A DNA stretch of 64,000 bases from JACVRW01 sp963765135 (GTDB taxonomy: Bacteria > Actinomycetota > Thermoleophilia > Solirubrobacterales > Thermoleophilaceae): contig CAVXUX010000006.1 in NCBI GenBank assembly GCA_963765135.1, positions 57,405 through 121,404 of the forward strand, written 5' to 3'. The position numbers and the translations under genes were made by a program. The notes beneath the pieces are model-generated. The model saw only the letters and a program-made list of their open reading frames with translations. It was not told the origin of the DNA and searched no databases. This document shows positions 16,707 through 24,426 of the stretch, one piece after another; within the stretch, counting starts at the first letter, position 1, and the number at the start of each line of letters is the position of its first letter.

Positions 16707-17908
16707 CGCGCGCGCTCCGCCAGCAGCTGCTCGTACAGCGCCGTGTAGGCGGCAACGGCGCGCTCCCAGCCGAGGTGCGACTCCACCCATTCGCCTGCCG
16801 CCGCGCCGATCCGCCGGCGTCGCTCGGGGTCCTCGAGCAGCTCGGCCAGGGCGGCGCTGAGGTCGGCGTCGCCGTCGGCGACCAGCGCGTGCGTTCCGGG
16901 CACGAGCTCGAGCCCGGCGAGCGCACGCGGCGTGGCGACGACCGCCTTGCCTGCCGCGAGCGCCTCGAGCACCTTCACGCGCATCCCCCCGCCGAGCCGC
17001 ATCGGGGCGGCTACGACGGCGGCGCCGTCGACGTGAGGGCGTACGTCGTCCACACGTCCGGTCACCGTGACGCCGTCGCCCGCCAGCGCCCGAACAGCGG
17101 CCGGTGGGGCGTCGCCGACTATCTCGAGCTGGGCTTCGCGCACCCGCGCCCGCACCGAGGGCATGATGTCGCGGGCCAGCCGGATGGCGGCGTCGACGTT
17201 GGGCGGGTGTATGAAGCTGCCCAGGAACAGCACGCGCGGCGGCAGTGTGCCGACCGGATCGCTCGGCTGCGCGGGCAGGCTGACGCCGGGCGCGATCCGC
17301 TCCACTCGCGCCTCGGGCGCGAGCACGCGGAGGGTGACGCGGTCGTGCTCGGTGAAGGCGACCGTCGCGTCCGCGGCGGCGAGCACGCGCCGCTCGTAGC
17401 GGCGCCAGGCGAAGGCGTCGACGCGGCGGCCGAGGCGCCGTAGGCCGCGCTCCCAGGCCGCGAGGTCCGCAGCCGCGGCGGCGCCCGGATCGTGCTCGAC
17501 GAGCACGGTGGGCTCTGCAAGCCCTGCGAGGTACTGGCCCATCACGCCCAGCTCCGCCTGGACGAGATCCGGTTGCCACTCACGCACCAACTCGCGCAGC
17601 CGGCCGGTAAAGGCGGGCACGCGCCAGTCGGTGGCCCAGAGCGGCCGGCCCGCGACCAGGCCGAACGCGCGGCGCAGCGATCGCCGGGTCCACCCCGAGC
17701 CGCGCAGCGAGCGGCGTTCGACCTCGACCGCGAGCGCGAGCCGCTCGCGCAGCGCTGCGTCGATGGGCGGCTCCTCGGGCGCGCGCAAGTAGATCGCCGC
17801 CACCTCGTGGGCGCCGGCGAGGCTGTCGAGCAGCTGGCCGGTCATGCGGGCCGCCCCGTGGGTGCCGTCGGGGTCGGGCGGGAACGGCAGCAGGAGCAGC
17901 AGCCTCAC
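16703..17908 (-). CDS. GT4 family glycosyltransferase
   Basis: A 401-residue GT-B glycosyltransferase. It starts VRLLLLLPFPPDPDGTHGAA; the acceptor domain has WQPDLVQAELGVMGQYLAGL and TVLVEHDPGAAAAADL. The donor domain has PPRVLFLGSFIHPPNVDAAI, VDDVRPHVDGAAVVAAPMRL and GGGMRVKVLEALAAGKAVVA (ribose/phosphate-binding Glu). The closing PEARVERIAPGVSL linker is typical. GTG start at 17908 overlaps the stop of the kinase-like gene (GTGA), and its own stop overlaps the next gene's ATG. The frame is clean. It works in the same polymer pathway as its neighbours. Confidence 0.85.
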   Translation of the reverse strand: MRLLLLLPFPPDPDGTHGAARMTGQLLDSLAGAHEVAAIYLRAPEEPPIDAALRERLALAVEVERRSLRGSGWTRRSLRRAFGLVAGRPLWATDWRVPAFTGRLRELVREWQPDLVQAELGVMGQYLAGLAEPTVLVEHDPGAAAAADLAAWERGLRRLGRRVDAFAWRRYERRVLAAADATVAFTEHDRVTLRVLAPEARVERIAPGVSLPAQPSDPVGTLPPRVLFLGSFIHPPNVDAAIRLARDIMPSVRARVREAQLEIVGDAPPAAVRALAGDGVTVTGRVDDVRPHVDGAAVVAAPMRLGGGMRVKVLEALAAGKAVVATPRALAGLELVPGTHALVADGDADLSAALAELLEDPERRRRIGAAAGEWVESHLGWERAVAAYTALYEQLLAERAR

Positions 17909-19335
17909 GAGAGGTCTCCCGGCCTGCCCGCCAGCCAGCGCGCGATCTCCAGGAAAGGGCCGTCCTCGCCGGAGCGCCGCTCGTTGCCGGCGTGATGCAG
18001 CCAGCAGGCGTGAAAGCAGAGCTCGGCGGCCTCCCGGCTGAGCCCGAGCGAGGTCCGCAGGCGCTCCTGCAGCGGGGCCACCAGATCGGCCCGCTGCCCG
18101 CCGGGGACGAAGCAGGCGCGCACCGCCTCGAGCCGGTCGCGATAGCCGTCGCACGCGGCCGCGGCGTCGCCTATTGCGTAGAAGAAATCGGTCAGCGGCA
18201 GCCCGGCGGGCTCGGCTTCGGCCCAGTCGAGCACGCCGATCGTGCCCCGCCCGTCCACGAGCACGTTCCACATGGTCAGGTCGTTGTGCCGCGCGACGAG
18301 CGGCGGCTCGCCGGCCTCGAGCGCTCGCGAGCGCTCCGCAAGCCAGGACCCATACGCATCGGGGAGCGCCAGCTCAAGGGCCAGTTCGGCCAGCTCGGTG
18401 TCGAGCCGGCGGGCCGACGCCGGGATCTCGCGCGTATCGGTGTTCCAGCGGTCGAGCCAGTCGGCGATCGCGCCGGCCAGCTCGGCGAAGCGCCCCGGCG
18501 AGCGCATCAGCTCGCGCGCGGCAGGGCTGCCGCTCACCAGGGTCTCAACCAGGACCGGCCGGTCGCCCAGCCGCCCGCCGGCGAGCAGCTGGGGGATGCG
18601 CGCGCCGGCCTCGCGCGCGCCGTCGCCTAGCTGCTTGAGCGCGCCCGCCTCTCCCGCGCTGCCCAGCCCGACCTTCGCCACGCCCCATGGCTGCGAGTCC
18701 ACCGCCTCGAAGCAGCGCATCACGGTCGGTCCCGCCGGACCTCGCCAGCTGGTCGCCACCACGGCGTGCGCTGCCGGCCGCGCACCGCCCGCGAGCCCCG
18801 CCACCCAGTCGGCGAGTGGCTTGGCGCCTGCGCGGCGCGCCACGATGCCGACGCTCGGCAGTGCCCGGACGAGCAGCGCCGTCCCGCCCGGCAGTGCCCG
18901 CGCGGCTCGCAGGGCGAGGCGCGACCGCGGCCGCGCGCCGATCTGCTCGGTCAGCGCGTGTCGCCACGGCTCGGCCCGCAGCGGCACGAGGTAGCGCGGT
19001 GCATAGCCGCCCGGGAGCTGCACGATCGCGTCCCCGAGCTCGAGGCCGGCTGCGCGCAGCCGCCGGCGCGCTTCCCTGCGTGCCCCGCGCGGCACGAGCG
19101 CGTAGGCGAACCCGTCCTGGGACAGCCCCTGTGCTGCGGCGCCGGCCGCCTGCTCGAGCCAGCCGCGCTCCCCGACCTGGTCGGCCGAGGGAGCGATCAA
19201 CGCCAGGTCGACGCCCGCGGTGGCCTCGTGCGCGGCGGGCGGGATCAGCGCCGCCGGGCAGCCGTCGCCGAGTACCAGCACCCGGTCCACCCGTCCCGCG
19301 GGATGCAGGAGCTCGAGCGGGGAGATCGCGCTCAC
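17905..19335 (-). CDS. Two-domain protein: methyltransferase-fold-like N-terminus and aminoglycoside-phosphotransferase-like kinase
   Basis: A 476-residue protein. The C-terminal half is an APH/choline-kinase-type kinase: catalytic loop RHNDLTMWNVLVD (H350, D352, N357) and metal Asp D370 in IGVLDWAEAEP, with PVLVETLVSGSPAARELM as the hinge region. The N-terminal 200 residues (LVLGDGCPAALIPPA, AGLELGDAIVQLPGGYAPRY) look like a degraded Rossmann methyltransferase with no clear SAM motif. GTG start 19335 overlaps the preceding GT2 stop (GTGA). Placed between glycosyltransferase genes, it probably phosphorylates a sugar or lipid-linked glycan rather than a drug. There is no membrane segment. The kinase call is firm, the substrate a guess. 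Confidence 0.8.
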   Translation of the reverse strand: MSAISPLELLHPAGRVDRVLVLGDGCPAALIPPAAHEATAGVDLALIAPSADQVGERGWLEQAAGAAAQGLSQDGFAYALVPRGARREARRRLRAAGLELGDAIVQLPGGYAPRYLVPLRAEPWRHALTEQIGARPRSRLALRAARALPGGTALLVRALPSVGIVARRAGAKPLADWVAGLAGGARPAAHAVVATSWRGPAGPTVMRCFEAVDSQPWGVAKVGLGSAGEAGALKQLGDGAREAGARIPQLLAGGRLGDRPVLVETLVSGSPAARELMRSPGRFAELAGAIADWLDRWNTDTREIPASARRLDTELAELALELALPDAYGSWLAERSRALEAGEPPLVARHNDLTMWNVLVDGRGTIGVLDWAEAEPAGLPLTDFFYAIGDAAAACDGYRDRLEAVRACFVPGGQRADLVAPLQERLRTSLGLSREAAELCFHACWLHHAGNERRSGEDGPFLEIARWLAGRPGDLS

Positions 19336-20216
19336 TCCGGCAGGCCGAGCAGCTCGCGGGCATTGCCGGAGGCCAACCATCTCGCCACCGGCCGGCGGCG
19401 CGGCGACGCCAGCGCACGCGCGCGCACCGCACGCAGCGTCCAGCGGCGGGCGCGCTCGGCCTCGCGGATCCCCTTGTGCTTGGCAATCAGGCGCAGCCAC
19501 GAGCGCAGCAGCTCGAACTGCATGCGGTCGGACTCGGCACCGGTCGAGCCGCCGCCCACGTGTACGAACCGCGCGGCGGAACAGAGCTCGACTCCCCACC
19601 CGGCGTCGCGCAGGCGGGCGCACAGGTCCGCGTCCTCGCCGTACATGAAGAAGCTCTCGTCGAACCCCCCGACCTGCTCGAAGGCGTCGCGGCGCACGAG
19701 CAGGGCGGAACCCTGCAGGAACTCGGTCGGGCGAACCCGCTTGCGGTGCACCACGCTCGTGGCGCGCCGCCAAGAGCCGTAGAGGCTCGTCACGGCGCGG
19801 GGAAAGGCGACCCACGCGGCCAGCGGAGCGGGGCCGAGCGGCGGCCTGATCGTGGAGCGCTGCGGCTGCCCGGCCGGGTCGAACAGGCAGGGTCCGGCGG
19901 CGCCGAGCCCGGGGCGGCCGTCCGCGAACTCGACGAGCCGCTCGATCCCGTCCTCGATCGGCCAGGCATCCGGGTTGAGCAGGAGCACCCAGGGTTCCGA
20001 GGTGGCGGCCACGCCGGCATTCGCGGCGGTGCCGAAGCCATCGTTGTTCGAGCGTCGGATCAGGCGCACCGTTTCGCCTGCGAGGTCGTGCTCGCCCTCC
20101 GCCGAGCCGTTGTCGACCACGACGACCTCGCCGTGGCCACTACCGACGGCGGCCAGGCAACGGCGAAGGAGCTCGCTCGAGTTGTAGGCGACGATGACGA
20201 TCGAGATGGAAGCCAA
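19332..20216 (-). CDS. Family 2 glycosyltransferase, rhamnosyltransferase (WbbL)-like
   Basis: A 294-residue GT-A enzyme. It opens SISIVIVAYNSSELLRRCL and has VVVVDNGS and NDGFGTAANAGVAA. The metal motif is LLLNPDAWPIEDG, then EFLQGSALLVRRDAFEQVGG and FFMYGEDADLCARLRDAGW, followed by HVGGGSTG. This motif set is the WbbL/rhamnosyltransferase subgroup, which often adds the linking rhamnose to lipid-GlcNAc-PP. The start is ATG 20216, the first gene of the minus-strand cluster, and the stop overlaps the kinase-like gene. The frame is clean. The donor is inferred from subgroup only. Confidence 0.85.
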   Translation of the reverse strand: MASISIVIVAYNSSELLRRCLAAVGSGHGEVVVVDNGSAEGEHDLAGETVRLIRRSNNDGFGTAANAGVAATSEPWVLLLNPDAWPIEDGIERLVEFADGRPGLGAAGPCLFDPAGQPQRSTIRPPLGPAPLAAWVAFPRAVTSLYGSWRRATSVVHRKRVRPTEFLQGSALLVRRDAFEQVGGFDESFFMYGEDADLCARLRDAGWGVELCSAARFVHVGGGSTGAESDRMQFELLRSWLRLIAKHKGIREAERARRWTLRAVRARALASPRRRPVARWLASGNARELLGLPE

Positions 20217-20247
20217 GCGGATTCACGCCCGGCACCGATCGTCTCAC

Positions 20248-20271
20248 GGTCGTGGCGGGCGCGCCACGACC
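20248..20271 (-). terminator. Perfect 10-bp stem-loop after ino1
   Basis: GGTCGTGGCG, loop GGCG, then CGCCACGACC, a perfect stem 32 bases beyond the ino1 stop and 32 bases before the next gene's start. There is no T-run, as usual in high-GC actinobacteria. It probably separates the inositol-lipid operon from the glycan operon. Confidence 0.65.
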
Positions 20272-20303
20272 CAGGCCCTTACTTGATGCGCAGCTTCAGC
20301 GCC

Positions 20304-21482
20304 CTAGTTGTCGGTCGCGACTGCCTCGACCTTCGCCTTGGCATCGGCGGGCAGCTTCGGCGCGCCGCCGTACTGCTCGATGAAGTCCTCGGTCATCTGC
20401 CGCGCGACCGGGTCCGGATGCTGCTCCGGCGGAGACTTCATCAGGTAGGCGCTCGGGCCGACGATCGGACCGCCGAGGCCGTGGTTGAGCGCGAGCTTGC
20501 ACGCGCGCACGGCGTCGGTGACGATCCCCGCCGAGTTGGGCGAGTCCCAGACCTCGAGCTTGAGCTCGGCGGTGAGTGGCACGTCGCCGAAGGCCTCGCC
20601 CTCGAGCCGGATGTGCGCCCACTTGCGGTCGGTCAGCCACGGCACGTAGTCCGAGGGTCCGACGTGCACGTCGTCGGCGGGCAGGTCGAGGCCCATGACC
20701 GAGGTGACGGCCTGGGTCTTCGAGATCTTCTTGGACTCCAGCCGCTCGCGCTCGAGCATGTTGAAGAAGTCCATGTTGCCGCCCACGTTGAGCTGCGAGG
20801 TGTGCTTCAGCTGCACGCCACGCTCGTGGAACAGGCGCGCCAGCTGGCGGTGGACGATCGTGGCGCCGACCTGCGACTTGATGTCGTCGCCGATGATCGG
20901 CAGCCCGGCCTTCTTGAAGCGGTTGGCCCAGTAGTTCTCCTTGGCGATGAACACCGGGATGCAGTTCACGAAGCCACAGCCGGCCTCGAGGACCTGCTCC
21001 ACGTACCACTTGGTGGCCTGCTCCGAGCCGACCGGGAGGTAGGACACGACCACGTCGGTGTGGGTGTCCTTGAGGATGCCGACGATGTCGTCGGTCTCGC
21101 CCGGGGCCTTGGTGATCCTCTGCTTGAGGTACTTGCCGAGCCCGTCGTGGGTCATGCCGCGGTAGACCGGCACGTCGAGGTGCGGCACGTCGGCGAACTT
21201 GATCGTGTTGTTCTGGCCCGCCCAGATCGCCTCGGACAGGTCCTTGCCGACCTTGTCCGCGTCGATGTCGAAAGCGGCCGTGAACTCGATGTCGTTCACG
21301 TGGTAGCCGCCGAGGTCGACGTGCATCAGGCCCGGCACGGATTGCGTGGCGTCGGCGTCCTTGTAGAACTCGACGCCCTGCACGAAGGACGAGGCGCAGT
21401 TGCCAACGCCGACGATCGCCACGCGGACCTTCTCGGTCTGGTAGCGCGGTCCGCCGTTGGTGGTAGTCGAAGAATCAGTCAC
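20304..21482 (-). CDS. ino1: Inositol-1-phosphate synthase (actinobacterial type)
   Basis: Converts glucose 6-phosphate to 1L-myo-inositol 1-phosphate using NAD (cytosolic). The 392-residue protein has the NAD site VRVAIVGVGNCASSFVQGVE, then AAFDIDADKVGKDLSEAI, VVVSYLPVGSEQATKWY, NCIPVFIAKENYWANRF and PIIGDDIKSQVGATIVHR, with LNVGGNMDFFNMLERERL and SKKISKTQAV. This is the length and motif order of mycobacterial Ino1 rather than the longer eukaryotic enzyme. It is followed by a stem-loop and preceded by the PAP2 and CDP-alcohol transferase genes on the same strand. The 84-base gap upstream may hold its own promoter. Product feeds phosphatidylinositol and possibly mycothiol. Confidence 0.95.
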   Translation of the reverse strand: MTDSSTTTNGGPRYQTEKVRVAIVGVGNCASSFVQGVEFYKDADATQSVPGLMHVDLGGYHVNDIEFTAAFDIDADKVGKDLSEAIWAGQNNTIKFADVPHLDVPVYRGMTHDGLGKYLKQRITKAPGETDDIVGILKDTHTDVVVSYLPVGSEQATKWYVEQVLEAGCGFVNCIPVFIAKENYWANRFKKAGLPIIGDDIKSQVGATIVHRQLARLFHERGVQLKHTSQLNVGGNMDFFNMLERERLESKKISKTQAVTSVMGLDLPADDVHVGPSDYVPWLTDRKWAHIRLEGEAFGDVPLTAELKLEVWDSPNSAGIVTDAVRACKLALNHGLGGPIVGPSAYLMKSPPEQHPDPVARQMTEDFIEQYGGAPKLPADAKAKVEAVATDN

Positions 21483-21566
21483 AGAAAGCCCTCCAGCTTC
21501 ATGAAAACGACCTCGCGGGGGAACGAGGCCGGCACTGCGGATAAAGAACCCGCCGAGGTGCTCCGG

Positions 21567-22217
21567 TTACACCTGGGCGGCCAGCTGGCGCCTCACATGG
21601 AAGACCCGCTGGAACGTCGTGAAGATCGTCAGAGCGGCCATGGCGTAGATGGCCGGCTCAAGCAAGTCGAGGCCGGGAATCAGCTCCTCGGCCGCGAACA
21701 CCAGGCCCACCGAGAGGATGACTACCCGAACGGCTCGGGACGCAATCCCGACCTTGCACTCTACCCCGAGCGCCTCGGCGCGCGCGCGTGTGTAGGAGAC
21801 CATGTAGGACCCGACCACGGTCAGCACCGTCGCGCCCACGGCCACCTCGTCGCCTTGCTCGGCGAACCACCAGGCGACCGCGGCCAGCACCACTCCCTCC
21901 TCGATCCGGTCGAGCGTCGAGTCGAGGAACGCGCCGAACGGCGTGCCCTTGCCCGACATGCGCGAGTAGCGGCCGTCGAACATGTCGCAGAGCGAGCCGA
22001 GGATGAAGGCGATGCCGGCGAGCACGAAGTCGTGGTTGAGGATCAGGGCGGCCGCGATCAGGTTGCCGACGAAGCCCGTCAGCGAGATCGCGTTCGGGGT
22101 CAGGCGCGACTCGATCAGGCGGTTGCGCGCGACCGCGCGCATCTCCGCGGCGGTGAGCGACCCGGTGCGCCCGTTGCCCCGCGCGCGCCGGGTGCGTTGG
22201 TCGAGGCCGTCGCTCAC
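21567..22217 (-). CDS. CDP-alcohol phosphatidyltransferase, probable phosphatidylinositol-phosphate synthase
   Basis: A 216-residue inner-membrane enzyme that joins a CDP-lipid to an alcohol phosphate. The family motif is DMFDGRYSRMSG followed by GAFLDSTLDR: all four Asp and the Gly residues are present at the correct spacing, with Ser in place of the usual Ala before Arg. Helices are visible at FVGNLIAAALIL, VLAGIAFILGSLCDMF, VVLAAVAWWFA, VAVGATVLTVVGSYMV and VVILSVGLVFAAEEL. Next to ino1 the likely acceptor is inositol 1-phosphate. GTG 22217 overlaps the stop of the PAP2 gene (GTGA). It could instead make another phospholipid, but the context favours inositol. Confidence 0.85.
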   Translation of the reverse strand: MSDGLDQRTRRARGNGRTGSLTAAEMRAVARNRLIESRLTPNAISLTGFVGNLIAAALILNHDFVLAGIAFILGSLCDMFDGRYSRMSGKGTPFGAFLDSTLDRIEEGVVLAAVAWWFAEQGDEVAVGATVLTVVGSYMVSYTRARAEALGVECKVGIASRAVRVVILSVGLVFAAEELIPGLDLLEPAIYAMAALTIFTTFQRVFHVRRQLAAQV

Positions 22218-23062
22218 GCCGAGACCTTGGCCGTGCGCCAGGACCAAGCGTCCGGGCGGGCGCGCGCGAAGGCGTAGGAGGCGGCCGACGCCGATGCGGC
22301 CGCGACCACCGCGCCGAGCGCGGCGTCCATCCAGAAGTGGTTGGCGGTGGCCATCACGACGAACGTGACGAGCGCCGGGTAGAGCGCCCAGAAGACCTTG
22401 AGGACACGATTGCGCACCAGGAAGATCGCGGGCACGGCGATCATCAGCGCGAACGCCACGTGCATGCTCGGGACGGCGGCGAACGGGTTGTAGAGCACGC
22501 TGGCGCTGTTCGAGGCGCCCTCGCCGACGAACGCGGCGACCGTGTCGGTGAAGCCCCACTCGGGCAGGAAGCGCGGCGGCGCCGTCGGGTAGACGAGGTA
22601 GCCGGCGAGCGCCAGGCCCATCGCGACCAGGAACATGTTGCGCACGTAGTAGAAGGCGTAGTTGCGCGCGATGTAGAGCCAGATCAGGAACGTGGTCGTG
22701 ACCACGAAGTGCGAGTTCACGTACATCCAGTTGGCCCAGACGAGGATCCACTCCTGGCCGCGCGCCCACGCTTGCAGGCCGGGCTCGAAGAACAGCCCCA
22801 CCGAGCGCTCGAAGTCGACCAGCGTGCGCGCGTTCTCGAACGCGAGGCCGGCCTGGCCGTCCACGAAGCCGCGCACGATGCGGTACAGGTAGTACGCACC
22901 GGCGAAGAGGGCCAGCTGGCGGATGGCGTCGAGCCAGCCGTTTGGGAGCCAGCGGCCGCTCAGCCGCCAGACCCTCGCCAGGTGGCGATACAGCGGGTGA
23001 GAGCGGGGCACGGCAGGCAAGCCTAGCGGGCCGGTGGGGCGTCCCGCAGTGGGGTTACCCAC
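22214..23062 (-). CDS. PAP2-family membrane protein (AUR1/inositol-phosphotransferase-like)
   Basis: A 282-residue integral membrane protein with about six helices and the PAP2 active-site signature. YPTAPPRFLP is the lead-in; AVPSMHVAFAL carries the first catalytic His and ATANHFWMDAALG the second with Asp. The YPTAPPR sequence and the spacing resemble the AUR1/inositol phosphorylceramide synthase branch rather than simple phosphatidate phosphatases. As the first gene of an operon with a CDP-alcohol transferase and ino1, it may act on an inositol lipid, either as phosphatase or as head-group transferase. The active site would face outside. The start is about 45 bases from the divergent desaturase GTG. 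Confidence 0.82.
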   Translation of the reverse strand: MGNPTAGRPTGPLGLPAVPRSHPLYRHLARVWRLSGRWLPNGWLDAIRQLALFAGAYYLYRIVRGFVDGQAGLAFENARTLVDFERSVGLFFEPGLQAWARGQEWILVWANWMYVNSHFVVTTTFLIWLYIARNYAFYYVRNMFLVAMGLALAGYLVYPTAPPRFLPEWGFTDTVAAFVGEGASNSASVLYNPFAAVPSMHVAFALMIAVPAIFLVRNRVLKVFWALYPALVTFVVMATANHFWMDAALGAVVAAASASAASYAFARARPDAWSWRTAKVSA

Positions 23063-23106
23063 ACCCGGCGTGAAACTTATCGGCCGCGCCGGGTAGGGTC
23101 CCCTAA

Positions 23107-24069
23107 GTGATTGCGCAGACGCCGCGGGGGGCGAACGACGAAGTGAGGCCGGATCCGGGGGAGGTCCAGCCGGTCGCCCACGAGACCGCGGATCGGATCG
23201 CGACCGGCACCATCACCGTCCTTCCGTTCATCGCGCTGGGCATCGTCGGCTGGCAGGTCTGGTCGGACCTGCTGCATTGGAGCGACATCGCGGTCTTCCT
23301 GATCATGTACGTGGTCACCGGGTTCGGCGTGACCGTCGGCTTCCACCGCCACCTGACCCATCGCAGCTTCAAGACGCATCGCTGGCTGCGCGGCCTGCTC
23401 GCCATTTTCGGCTCGGTCGCGATCGAGGGGCCGGTGATCTCGTGGGTGGCCGACCACCGCAAGCACCACACCTACTCCGACCAGGAGGGCGACCCGCACA
23501 GCCCGCACGTCGGGCACGGCGGCGGCTTCCGGGGCGCGCTCAAGGGACTCGCCCACGCGCACGTCGGCTGGCTCTTCATCCACACCCATCGCGGCGCGCG
23601 CAACCGCTACGCGCGCGACCTGATCGACGATCCGGTCATCTCGTTCGTCGACCGCACCTTCCTCTACTGGGCGTTGGGCGGGTTCGCGGCCGCGTTCGGG
23701 CTCGGCTACGCGATCGGCGGCACCCTCGACGCCGCCCTGACCGGCCTTCTATGGGGAGCGGGCGTGCGGATGCTCGTGGTGCACCACGTCACCTACAGCA
23801 TCAACTCGCTGTGCCACTTCTTCGGCCGGCAGCGCTTCCCGACCGAGGACGAGTCGCGCAACCTCTTCTGGCTGGCGCTGCCGACGTTCGGCGAGAGCTG
23901 GCACAACAACCACCACGCCTTCCCCACCTCGGCGTTCCACGGGATGCGGCGCTGGGAGATCGACCCGTCGGCGATCGTGATCAGGAGCCTGGAGAAGCTG
24001 GGCCTGGTCTGGGACGTCGTGCGGATCGACCCGGAGCGCCAGGCAAAGAAGGCCGGGGCTCCGGCCTAG
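23107..24069 (+). CDS. Membrane fatty-acid (acyl-CoA) desaturase
   Basis: Introduces a double bond, probably delta-9, into acyl chains with O2 and reduced di-iron. The 320-residue protein has the three histidine boxes HRHLTHRSF, HRKHHTYSD and NNHHAFP, plus hydrophobic segments TVLPFIALGIVGWQVW, IAVFLIMYVVTGFGVTVGF and ALGGFAAAFGLGYAIGG. The additional WLFIHTHRG and VVHHVTYSINSLCHFFG stretches are typical of the acyl-CoA desaturase branch. GTG start at 23107, divergent from the PAP2 gene. A strong stem-loop follows the stop and separates it from the convergent cold-shock gene. With the neighbouring inositol-lipid genes and cold-shock gene it forms a membrane-adaptation neighbourhood. Confidence 0.92.
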   Translation: MIAQTPRGANDEVRPDPGEVQPVAHETADRIATGTITVLPFIALGIVGWQVWSDLLHWSDIAVFLIMYVVTGFGVTVGFHRHLTHRSFKTHRWLRGLLAIFGSVAIEGPVISWVADHRKHHTYSDQEGDPHSPHVGHGGGFRGALKGLAHAHVGWLFIHTHRGARNRYARDLIDDPVISFVDRTFLYWALGGFAAAFGLGYAIGGTLDAALTGLLWGAGVRMLVVHHVTYSINSLCHFFGRQRFPTEDESRNLFWLALPTFGESWHNNHHAFPTSAFHGMRRWEIDPSAIVIRSLEKLGLVWDVVRIDPERQAKKAGAPA

Positions 24070-24076
24070 AACGACA

Positions 24077-24103
24077 ACGGCCGGAGGCTATGCCCCCGGC
24101 CGT
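24077..24103. terminator. Bidirectional stem-loop between desaturase and cold-shock genes
   Basis: ACGGCCGG and CCGGCCGT form a perfect 8-bp stem around an 11-base loop, eight bases after the desaturase stop and 23 bases from the end of the convergent cold-shock gene. It can serve both directions; there is no T-run. Confidence 0.65.
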
Positions 24104-24126
24104 GCGGTGCTGCGAAGGATGTCCGT

Positions 24127-24330
24127 CTAGATCGTGCGGACGTTGGTGGCCTTCGGCCCCTTGTCGCCCGGCTGAGCCTCGTACTCCACGCGCGCACCCT
24201 CGGCGAGTGAGCGGAAGCCCTCGCCGTCGATGTCGGTGTGGTGCACGAACAGGTCCTTACCGGGCTCGTCCGGAGTGACGAAGCCGAAGCCCTTGTCGTC
24301 GCTGAACCACTTGACGGTTCCAGTTGCCAT
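24127..24330 (-). CDS. Cold-shock domain protein
   Basis: A 67-residue single OB-fold RNA/DNA chaperone. Both nucleic-acid-binding motifs are present: KGFGFV (RNP1) and LFVHH (RNP2), with the opening ATGTVKWFSDDKG and the ending GPKATNVRTI. The ATG at 24330 follows a strong GGGAGGACCC ribosome site; the longer open frame upstream is not needed. Length and sequence are standard for Csp proteins, which act on mRNA secondary structure. About 100 bases separate it from the next upstream gene on the same strand, so it probably has its own promoter and long leader. Which family member it is (cold-induced or constitutive) cannot be told. Confidence 0.95.
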   Translation of the reverse strand: MATGTVKWFSDDKGFGFVTPDEPGKDLFVHHTDIDGEGFRSLAEGARVEYEAQPGDKGPKATNVRTI

Positions 24331-24426
24331 GGGTCCTCCCACGTTCACGTGCTGCAAACTCGGAAGGTGCTGTAGGCAACCACTGCGAGCGCTGGCACAA
24401 CTTTACGGGCGGAACGGTAGCACCGC

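Noticed and set aside
18687..22277. Plus-strand open frame of 1196 codons
   Set aside because: Opposite strand of the kinase-like, GT2, ino1 and CDP-alcohol transferase genes, all with clear motifs. Long open shadows are expected at this GC content.
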